Positions 51,797 to 61,032 of a stretch of 64,000 nt of DNA are shown here, piece by piece (position 1 is the stretch's first letter; the number at the start of each line of letters is the position of its first letter). Under the pieces are notes generated by a model. It was given only the letters and a program-made list of their open reading frames with translations, was not told the DNA's origin and made no database searches. The stretch spans positions 83,103,675 through 83,167,674 of the forward strand of contig NC_090322.1 in the NCBI RefSeq assembly GCF_040869045.1, read 5' to 3'. The position numbers and the translations under genes are program-made. The DNA is from Eurosta solidaginis. Lineage: Eukaryota > Arthropoda > Insecta > Diptera > Tephritidae.

Positions 51797-52631
51797 CGTC
51801 GAGTAACCAAAACAAAAGCGTTAAACAAATTCCTACTCGTTATCTATCAATTTAACTCTAGAATTAAAGGATATACAACGAGAAACAACGTTTGACAACC
51901 TTTAAACAGTTTTAATAACTATCTCAAAAATTGTCGCTCTGATGCAAACAACTGCTGAGTTATCTACTCAAATTTGTTGAACAAAACGACTTACGTATTT
52001 TAAACATGCTAACCTTTAGCCCGGTAAGCAAATTAAAAAAAAACGCAATATGTAGGCTACACGAGAACGGAGACGTCGAGTAACCAAAACAAATGCGTTA
52101 AACAAATTCCTACACGTTATTTATCAATTTAACTCTAGAATTAAAGGATATACAACGAGAAACAACGTTTGACAACCTTTAAACAGTTTTAATAACTATC
52201 TCAAAAATTGTCGCTCTGATGCAAACAACTGATGAGTTATCTACTTAAATTTGTTGAACAAAACGACTTACGTATTTTAAGCATGCTAACCTTTAGCCCG
52301 GTAAGCAAATTAAAAAAAAAAACGCAATATGTAGGCTACACGAGAACGGAGACGTCGAGTAACCAAAACAAATGCGTCAAACAAATTCCTACACGTTATT
52401 TATCAATTTAACTCTAGAATTAAAGGATATACAACGAGAAACAACGTTTGACAACCTTTAAACAGTTTTAATAACTATCTCAAAAATTGTCGCTCTGATG
52501 CAAACAACTGATGAGTTATCTACTCAAATTTGTTGAACAAAACGACTTACGTATTTTAAGCATGCTAACCTTTAGCCCGGTAAGCAAATTAAAAAAAAAA
52601 ACGCTATATGTAGGCTACACGAGAACGGAGA
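51797..52631 (+). repeat. 6-monomer higher-order repeat, unit 2, shortened to three monomers
   Basis: Only M1 (with ACAAAAGCG and TTATCTATC), M2 and a third monomer are present. The third monomer begins like M3 (CTCAAAT near 52524) and ends like M6 (AAGCATGC at about 52558 and CGCTATATG near 52604). This looks like the product of an out-of-register exchange between M3 and M6 that removed the equivalent of three monomers, including M4 and the insertion-bearing M5. Confidence 0.9.
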
Positions 52632-54316
52632 CGTCGAGTAACCAAAACAAATGCGTTAAACAAATTCCTACACGTTATCTATCAATTTAACTCTAGAATT
52701 AAAGGATATACAACGAGAAACAACGTTTGACAACCTTTAAACAGTTTTAATAACTATCTCAAAAATTGTCGCTCTGATGCAAACAACTGCTGAGTTATCT
52801 ACTCAAATTTGTTGAACAAAACGACTTACGTATTTTAAACATGCTAACCTTTAGCCCGGTAAGCAAATTAAAAAAAAACGCAATATGTAGGCTACACGAG
52901 AACGGAGACGTCGAGTAACCAAAACAAATGCGTTAAACAAATTCCTACACGTTGTTTATCAATTTAACTCTAGAATTAAAGGATATACAACGAGAAACAA
53001 CGTTTGACAACCTTTAAACAGTTTTAATAACTATCTCAAAAATTGTCGCTCTGATGCAAACAACTGATGAGTTATCTACTTAAATTTGTTGAACAAAACG
53101 ACTTACGTATTTTAAGCATGCTAACCTTTAGCCCGGTAAGCAAATTAAAAAAAAAACGCAATATGTAGGCTACACGAGAACGGAGACGTCGAGTAACCAA
53201 AACAAATGCGTTAAACAAATTCCTACACGTTATTTATCAATTTAACTCTAGAATTAAAGGATATACAACGAGAAACAACGTTTGACAACCTATAAACAGT
53301 TTTAATAACTATCTCAAAAATTGTCGCTCTGATGCAAACAACTGATGAGTTATCTACTCAAATTTGTTGAACAAAACGACTTACGTATTTTAAACATGCT
53401 AACCTTTAGCCCGGTAAGCAAATTAAAAAAAAACGTAATATGTAGGCTACACGAGAACGGAGACGTCGAGTAACCAAAACAAATGCGTTAAACAAATTCC
53501 TACACGTTATTTATCAATTTAACTCTAGAATTAAAGGATATACAACGAGAAACAACGTTTGACAACCTTTAAACAGTTTTAATAACTATCTCAAAAATTG
53601 TCGCTCTGATGCAAACAACTAATGAGTTATCTACTTAAATTTGTTGAACAAAACGACTTACGTATTTTAAGCATGCTAACCTTTAGCCCGGTAAGCAAAT
53701 TAAAAAAAAAAACGCAATATGTAGGCTACACGAGAACGGAGACGTCGAGTAACCAAAACAAATGCGTTAAACAAATTCCTACACGTTATTTATCAATTTA
53801 AAAAAAATAAAAAAAAAAAACTCTAGAATTAAAGGATATACAACGAGAAACAACGTTTGACAACCTTTAAACAGTTTTAATAACTATCTCAAAAATTGTC
53901 GCTCTGATGCAAACAACTGATGAGTTATCTACTCAAATTTGTTGAACAAAACGACTTACGTATTTTAAACATGCTAACCTTTAGCCCGGTAAGCAAATTA
54001 AAAAAAAACGCAATATGTAGGCTACACGAGAACGGAGACGTCGAGTAACCAAAACAAATGCGTTAAACAAATTCCTACACGTTATTTATCAATTTAACTC
54101 TAGAATTAAAGGATATACAACGAGAAACAACGTTTGACAACCTTTAAACAGTTTTAATAACTATCTCAAAAATTGTCGCTCTGATGCAAACAACTGATGA
54201 GTTATCTACTTAAATTTGTTGAACAAAACGGCTTACGTATTTTAAGCATGCTAACCTTTAGCCCGGTAAGCAAATTAAAAAAAAAACGCTATATGTAGGC
54301 TACACGAGAACGGAGA
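52632..54316 (+). repeat. 6-monomer higher-order repeat, unit 3
   Basis: Complete six-monomer unit (1685 bp) with all marks in order, including the insertion at 53802. Private changes are CGTTGTTTATC near 52951 and CCTATAAACAG near 53290. M1 has the ordinary ACAAATGCG, as in unit 1, because the monomer before it lacks CGGCTTACG. Confidence 0.95.
53802..53820 (+). repeat. 19-nt A-rich insertion in M5, unit 3
   Basis: Same position and same composition as in unit 1, about 2521 bp (nine monomers plus the insertion) downstream, because the intervening unit 2 lost its M5. Confidence 0.95.
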
Positions 54317-56005
54317 CGTCGAGTAACCAAAACAAAAGCGTTAAACAAATTCCTACACGTTATCTATCAATTTAACTCTAGAATTAAAGGATATACAACG
54401 AGAAACAACATTTGACAACCTTTAAACAGTTTTAATAACTATCTCAAAAATTGTCGCTCTGATGCAAACAACTGCTGAGTTATCTACTCAAATTTGTTGA
54501 ACAAAACGACTTACGTATTTTAAACATGCTAACCTTTAGCCCGGTAAGCAAATTAAAAAAAAACGCAATATGTAGGCTACACGAGAACGGAGACGTCGAG
54601 TAACCAAAACAAATGCGTTAAACAAATTCCTACACGTTATTTATCAATTTAACTCTAGAATTAAAGGATATACAACGAGAAACAACGTTTGACAACCTTT
54701 AAACAGTTTTAATAACTATCTCAAAAATTGTCGCTCTGATGCAAACAACTGATGAGTTATCTACTTAAATTTGTTGAACAAAACGACTTACGTATTTTAA
54801 GCATGCTAACCTTTAGCCCGGTAAGCAAATTAAAAAAAAAAACGCAATATGTAGGCTACACGAGAACGGAGACGTCGAGTAACCAAAACAAATGCGTTAA
54901 ACAAATTCCTACACGTTATTTATCAATTTAACTCTAGAATTAAAGGATATACAACGAGAAACAACGTTTGACAACCTTTAAACAGTTTTAATAACTATCT
55001 CAAAAATTGTCGCTCTGATGCAAACAACTGATGAGTTATCTACTCAAATTTGTTGAACAAAACGACTTACGTATTTTAAACATGCTAACCTTTAGCCCGG
55101 TAAGCAAATTAAAAAAAAAACGTAATATGTAGGCTACACGAGAACGGAGACGTCGAGTAACCAAAACAAATGCGTTAAACAAATTCCTACACGTTATTTA
55201 TCAATTTAACTCTAGAATTAAAGGATATACAACGAGAAACAACGTTTGACAACCTTTAAACAGTTTTAATAACTATCTCAAAAATTGTCGCTCTGATGCA
55301 AACAACTAATGAGTTATCTACTTAAATTTGTTGAACAAAACGACTTACGTATTTTAAGCATGCTAACCTTTAGCCCGGTAAGCAAATTAAAAAAAAAAAC
55401 GCAATATGTAGGCTACACGAGAACGGAGACGTCGAGTAACCAAAACAAATGCGTTAAACAAATTCCTACACGTTATTTATCAATTTAAAAAAAATAAAAA
55501 AAATAAAACTCTAGAATTAAAGGATATACAACGAGAAACAACGTTTGACAACCTTTAAACAGTTTTAATAACTATCTCAAAAATTGTCGCTCTGATGCAA
55601 ACAACTGATGAGTTATCTACTCAAATTTGTTGAACAAAACGACTTACGTATTTTAAACATGCTAACCTTTAGCCCGGTAAGCAAATTAAAAAAAAACGCA
55701 ATATGTAGGCTACACGAGAACGGAGACGTCGAGTAACCAAAACAAATGCGTTAAACAAATTCCTACACGTTATTTATCAATTTAACTCTAGAATTAAAGG
55801 ATATACAACGAGAAACAACGTTTGACAACCTTTAAACAGTTTTAATAACTATCTCAAAAATTGTCGCTCTGATGCAAACAACTGATGAGTTATCTACTTA
55901 AATTTGTTGAACAAAACGGCTTACGTATTTTAAGCATGCTAACCTTTAGCCCGGTAAGCAAATTAAAAAAAAAAACGCTATATGTAGGCTACACGAGAAC
56001 GGAGA
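54317..56005 (+). repeat. 6-monomer higher-order repeat, unit 4
   Basis: Complete unit, 1689 bp. M1 has ACAAAAGCG and a private ACAACATTTG. Its M5 insertion differs by an extra T interrupting the run and is one base longer. All other marks (CGTAATATG, AACTAATGAG, CGGCTTACG, CGCTATATG) are in place. Confidence 0.95.
55489..55508 (+). repeat. 20-nt A-rich insertion in M5, unit 4
   Basis: Same position, but with a second T breaking the run and one additional base. This is the only one of the four copies to differ. Confidence 0.95.
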
Positions 56006-57690
56006 CGTCGAGTAACCAAAACAAAAGCGTTAAACAAATTCCTACACGTTATCTATCAATTTAACTCTAGAATTAAAGGATATACAACGAGAAACAACGT
56101 TTGACAACCTTTAAACAGTTTTAATAACTATCTCAAAAATTGTCGCTCTGATGCAAACAACTGCTGAGTTATCTACTCAAATTTGTTGAACAAAACGACT
56201 TACGTATTTTAAACATGCTAACCTTTAGCCCGGTAAGCAAATTAAAAAAAAACGCAATATGTAGGCTACACGAGAACGGAGACGTCGAGTAACCAAAACA
56301 AATGCGTTAAACAAATTCCTACACGTTATTTATCAATTTAACTCTAGAATTAAAGGATATACAACGAGAAACAACGTTTGACAACCTTTAAACAGTTTTA
56401 ATAACTATCTCAAAAATTGTCGCTCTGATGCAAACAACTGATGAGTTATCTACTTAAATTTGTTGAACAAAACGACTTACGTATTTTAAGCATGCTAACC
56501 TTTAGCCCGGTAAGCAAATTAAAAAAAAAAAGCAATATGTAGGCTACACGAGAACGGAGACGTCGAGTAACCAAAACAAATGCGTTAAACAAATTCCTAC
56601 ACGTTATTTATCAATTTAACTCTAGAATTAAAGGATATACAACGAGAAACAACGTTTGACAACCTTTAAACAGTTTTAATAACTATCTCAAAAATTGTCG
56701 CTCTGATGCAAACAACTGATGAGTTATCTACTCAAATTTGTTGAACAAAACGACTTACGTATTTTAAACATGCTAACCTTTAGCCCGGTAAGCAAATTAA
56801 AAAAAAACGCAATATGTAGGCTACACGAGAACGGAGACGTCGAGTAACCAAAACAAATGCGTTAAACAAATTCCTACACGTTATTTATCAATTTAACTCT
56901 AGAATTAAAGGATATACAACGAGAAACAACGTTTGACAACCTTTAAACAGTTTTAATAACTATCTCAAAAATTGTCGCTCTGATGCAAACAACTAATGAG
57001 TTATCTACTTAAATTTGTTGAACAAAACGACTTACGTATTTTAAGCATGCTAACCTTTAGCCCGGTAAGCAAATTAAAAAAAAAACGCAATATGTAGGCT
57101 ACACGAGAACGGAGACGTCGAGTAACCAAAACAAATGCGTTAAACAAATTCCTACACGTTATTTATCAATTTAAAAAAAATAAAAAAAAAAAACTCTAGA
57201 ATTAAAGGATATACAACGAGAAACAACGTTTGACAACCTTTAAACAGTTTTAATAACTATCTCAAAAATTGTCGCTCTGATGCAAACAACTGATGAGTTA
57301 TCTACTCAAATTTGTTGAACAAAACGACTTACGTATTTTAAACATGCTAACCTTTAGCCCGGTAAGCAAATTAAAAAAAAACGCAATATGTAGGCTACAC
57401 GAGAACGGAGACGTCGAGTAACCAAAACAAATGCGTTAAACAAATTCCTACACGTTATTTATCAATTTAACTCTAGAATTAAAGGATATACAACGAGAAA
57501 CAACGTTTGAAAACCTTTAAACAGTTTTAATAACTATCTCAAAAATTGTCGCTCTGATGCAAACAACTGATGAGTTATCTACTTAAATTTGTTGAACAAA
57601 ACGACTTACGTATTTTAAGCATGCTAACCTTTAGCCCGGTAAGCAAATTAAAAAAAAAAACGCAATATGTAGGCTACACGAGAACGGAGA
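56006..57690 (+). repeat. 6-monomer higher-order repeat, unit 5 (edge unit)
   Basis: Complete in length (1685 bp), but M3 has CGCAATATG instead of CGTAATATG, M2 ends AAAAGCAATATG, and M6 lacks CGGCTTACG and CGCTATATG, carrying GTTTGAAAACC instead. Weaker agreement at the end of the block is what unequal exchange predicts, since edge copies are homogenised least. Confidence 0.92.
57175..57193 (+). repeat. 19-nt A-rich insertion in M5, unit 5
   Basis: Identical in layout to the copies in units 1 and 3. This is the last occurrence in the window; no monomer outside 50.1-57.7 kb has it. Confidence 0.95.
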
Positions 57691-59260
57691 CGTCGAGTAA
57701 CCAAAACAAATGCGTTAAACAAATTCGTACACGATATTTATCAATTTAACTCTAGAATTAAAGGATATACAACGAGAAACAACGTTTGACAACCTTTAAA
57801 CAGTTTTAATAACTATCTCAAAAATTGTCGCTCTGATGCAAACAACTGATGAGTTATCTACTTAAATTTGTTGAACAAAACGACTTACGTATTTTAAGCA
57901 TGCTAACCTTTAGCCCGGTAAGCAAATTTAAAAAACAACGCAATATGTAGGCTACACGAGAACGGAGACGTCGAGTAACCAAAACAAATGCGTTAAACAA
58001 ATTCGTACACGATATTTATCAATTTAACTCTAGAATTAAAGGACATACAACGAGAAACAACGTTTGACAACCTTTAAACAGTTTTAATAACTATCTCAAA
58101 AATTGTCGCTCTGATGCAAACAACTGATGAGTTATCTACTTAAATTTGTTGAACAAAACGACTTACGTATTTTAAGCATGCTAACCTTTAGCCCGGTAAG
58201 CAAATTAAAAAAAAAAACGCAATATGTAGACTACACGAGAACGGAGACGTCGAGTAACTAAAACAAATGCGTTAAACAAATTCCTACACGTTATTTATCA
58301 ATTTAACTCCAGAATTAAAGGATATACAACGAGAAACAACGTTTGACAACCTTTAAACAGTTTTAATAACTATCTCAAAAATTGTCGCTCTGATGCAAAC
58401 AACTGATGAGTTATCTACTTAAATTTGTTGAACAAAACGACTTACGTATTTTAAGCATGCTAACCTTTAGCCCGGTAAGCAAATTAAAAAAAAAACGCAA
58501 TATGTAGGCTACACGAGAACGGAGACGTCGAGTAACCAAAACAAATGCGTTAAACAAATTCCTACACGTTATTTATCAATTTAACTCTAGAATTAAAGGA
58601 TATACAACGAGAAACAACGTTTGACAACCTTTAAACAGTTTTAATAACTATCTCAAAAATTGTCGCTCTGATGCAAACAACTGATGAGATATCTACTTAA
58701 ATTTGTTGAACAAAACGACTTACGTATTTTAAGCATGCTAACCTTTAGCCCGGTAAGCAAATTAAAAAAAAAAAAACGCAATATGTAGGCTACACGAGAA
58801 CGGAGGCGTCGAGTAACCAAAACAAATGCGTTAAACAAATTCCTACACGTTATTTATCAATTTAACTCTAGAATTAAAGGATATACAACGAGAAACAACG
58901 TTTGACAACCTTTAAACAGTTTTAATAACTATCTCAAAAATTGTCGCTCTGATGCAAACAACTGATGAGTTATCTACTTAAATTTGTTGAACAAAACGAC
59001 TTACGTATTTTAAGCATGCTAACCTTTAGCCCGGTAAGCAAATTAAAAAAAAAACGCAATATGTAGGCTACACGAGAACGGAGACGTCGAGTAACCAAAA
59101 CAAATGCGTTAAACAAATTCGTACACGTTATTTATCAATTTAACTCTAGAATTAAAGGATATACAACGAGAAACAACGTTTGACAACCTTTAAACAGTTT
59201 TAATAACTATCTCAAAAATTGTCGCTCTGATGCAAACAACTGATGAGTTATCTACTTAAA

Positions 59261-59273
59261 TTTGTTGAACAAA
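59261..59273. other. 13-bp perfect dyad in the monomer
   Basis: TTTGTT, a central G and AACAAA form an inverted repeat with 6-bp arms. It is present in nearly every monomer. Dyads in satellites are sometimes protein-binding sites or can form small cruciforms, but no binding factor can be named from this sequence. An AT-rich sequence will contain such short dyads by chance, so conservation here may simply reflect array homogeneity. Confidence 0.5.
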
Positions 59274-59322
59274 ACGACTTACGTATTTTAAGCATGCTAA
59301 CCTTTAGCCCGGTAAGCAAATT

Positions 59323-59332
59323 AAAAAAAAAA
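59323..59332 (+). repeat. Internal A-tract of the monomer (variable length)
   Basis: Each monomer has a homopolymer A run between CAAATT and CGCAATATG. In this copy it is ten A. Across the window I counted from 8 (near 8596 and 19156) to 15 (near 1355 and 37251). Variants include an extra leading T (CAAATTTAAA), a C interruption (AAAAACAAAAACGC near 1078 and 1920) and a short form ending AAAAAACAACGC (near 21376, 42000 and 45622). It is the main source of monomer length variation, consistent with replication slippage, though sequencing error in homopolymers cannot be excluded. Confidence 0.9.
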
Positions 59333-61032
59333 CGCAATATGTAGGCTACACGAGAACGGAGACGTCGAGTAACCAAAACAAATGCGTTAAACAAATTCCT
59401 ACACGTTATTTATCAATTTAACTCTAGAATTAAAGGATATACAACGAGAAAACACGTTTGACAACCTTTAAACAGTTTTAATAACTATCTCAAAAATTGT
59501 CGCTCTGATGCAAACAACTGCTGAGTTCTCTACTCAAATTTGTTGAACAAAACGAATTACGTATTTTAAACATGCTAAACTTTAGCCCGGTAAGCAAATT
59601 AAAAAAAAAACGCAATATGTAGGCTACACGAGAACGGAGACGTCGAGTAACCAAAACAAATGCGTTAAACAAATTCCTACACGTTATTTATCAATTTAAC
59701 TCTAGAATTAAAGGATATACAACGAGAAACAACGTTTGACAACCTTAAAACAGTTTTAATAACTATCTCAAAAATTGTCGCTCTGATGCAAACAACTGAT
59801 GAGTTATCTACTTAAATTTGTTGAACAAAACGACTTACGTATTTTAAGCATGCTAACCTTTAGCTCGGTAAGCAAATTAAAAAAAAAAACGCAATATGTA
59901 GGCTACACGAGAACGGAGACGTCGAGTAACCAAAACAAATGCGTTAAACAAATTCCTACACGTTAGTTATCAATTTAACTCTAGAATTAAAGGATATACA
60001 ACGAGAAACAACGTTTGACAACCTTTAAACAGTTTTAATAACTATCTCAAAAATTGTCGCTCTGATGCAAACAACTGATGAGTTATCTACTCAAATTTGT
60101 TGAACAAAACGACTTACGTATTTTAAACATGCTAACCTTTAGCCCGGTAAGCAAATTAAAAAAAAAACGCAATATGTAGGCTACACGAGAACGGAGACGT
60201 CGAGTAACCAAAACAAATGCGTTAAACAAATTCCTACACGTTATTTATCAATTTAACTCTAGAATTAAAGGATATACAACGAGAAACAACGTTTGACAAC
60301 CTTTAAACATTTTTAATAACTATCTCAAAAATTTTCGCTCTGATGCAAACAACTGATGAGTTATCTACTTAAATTTGTTGAACAAAACGACTTACGTATT
60401 TTAAGCATGCTAACCTTTAGCCCGGTAAGCAAATTAAAAAAAAAAACGCAATATGTAGGCTACACGAGAACGGAGACGTCGAGTAACCAAAACAAACGCG
60501 TTAAACAAATTCCTACACGTTATTTATCAATTTAACTCTAGAATTAAAGGATATACAACGAGAAACAACGTTTGACAACCTTTAAACAGTTTTAATAACT
60601 ATCTCAAAAATTGCCGCTCTGATGCAAACAACTGATGAGTTATCTACTTAAATTTGTTGAACAAAACGACTTACGTATTTTAAGCATGCTAACCTTTAGC
60701 CCGGTAAGCAAATTTAAAAAAAACGCAATATGTAGGCTACACGAGAACGGAGACGTCGAGTAACCAAAACAAATGCGTTAAACAAATTCGTACACGTTAT
60801 TTATCAATATAACTCTAGAATTAAAGGATATACAACGAGAAACAACGTTTGACAACCTTTAAACAGTTTTAATAACTATCTCAAAAATTGTCGCTCTGAT
60901 GCAAACAACTGATGAGTTATCTACTTAAATTTGTTGAACAAAACGACTTACGTATTTTAAGCATGCTAACCTTTAGCCCGGTAAGCAAATTAAAAAAAAA
61001 AACGCAATATGTAGGCTACACGAGAACGGAGA

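Larger units (their letters stand above)
59085..59362 (+). repeat. Representative 278-bp monomer
   Basis: This copy is close to the majority sequence and serves as a map of the unit. It starts at CGTCGAG. GACGTC spans its left junction (59083-59088), TCTAGA lies at 59145-59150, two CTGATG words at 59227 and 59240, a 13-bp dyad at 59261-59273, GCATGC at 59292-59297, CCCGG just after it, and a run of ten A at 59323-59332, followed by CGCAATATG and GGCTACACGAG. XbaI, SphI and AatII would each be expected to cut most monomers once and give a ~278-bp ladder. It carries the common ATTCGTAC variant where about half of the copies have ATTCCTAC. No coding, promoter or RNA-gene signal is evident in it. 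Confidence 0.9.
57691..61032 (+). repeat. Twelve monomers collinear with about 34.7-38.1 kb
   Basis: The first two monomers carry ACACGATATT and the first ends in AACAACGC. Then come AAGGACATAC (58041), GTAACTAAAAC/CTCCAG (58255), GATGAGATATC (58686), GAGAAAACACG (59450) with CGAATTACG and GCTAAACTTT, and CCTTAAAACAG (59743). The same order is found at 34737-36555, about 23.19 kb upstream. The 35617 monomer marks (CGTGCACG, GATGGAAAC) are absent here. Further right the match to 36.6-38.1 kb is weak and shifted by one monomer. Confidence 0.72.

Noticed and set aside
59085..59095. TCGAGTAACC as a polymerase III B-box, and the A-tract as a SINE tail
   Set aside because: The spacing does not fit the B-box consensus (two extra bases before CC), there is no A-box at a proper distance, and the A-tract is internal with the same flanks in every copy and no target-site duplications.
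59227..59246. CTGA and TGATGA words as boxes D and C of a snoRNA
   Set aside because: The order is D before C within a monomer, and C to the next D is about 265 nt, too long for a C/D snoRNA. No terminal stem is seen.
59240..59247. CTGATGAG resembles the hammerhead ribozyme core CUGANGA, which is known in some animal satellites
   Set aside because: The required GAAA is not within a stem-II distance downstream; the nearest GAGAAAC lies about 200 nt on, in the next monomer. I see no matching cleavage triplet and stems. Many monomers have CTGCTGAG, which breaks the core. A covariance-model search would settle it.
59300..59316. CENP-B box around CCCGG
   Set aside because: Neither strand has TTCG at the needed distance from CGGG, so the essential positions of the box are missing.
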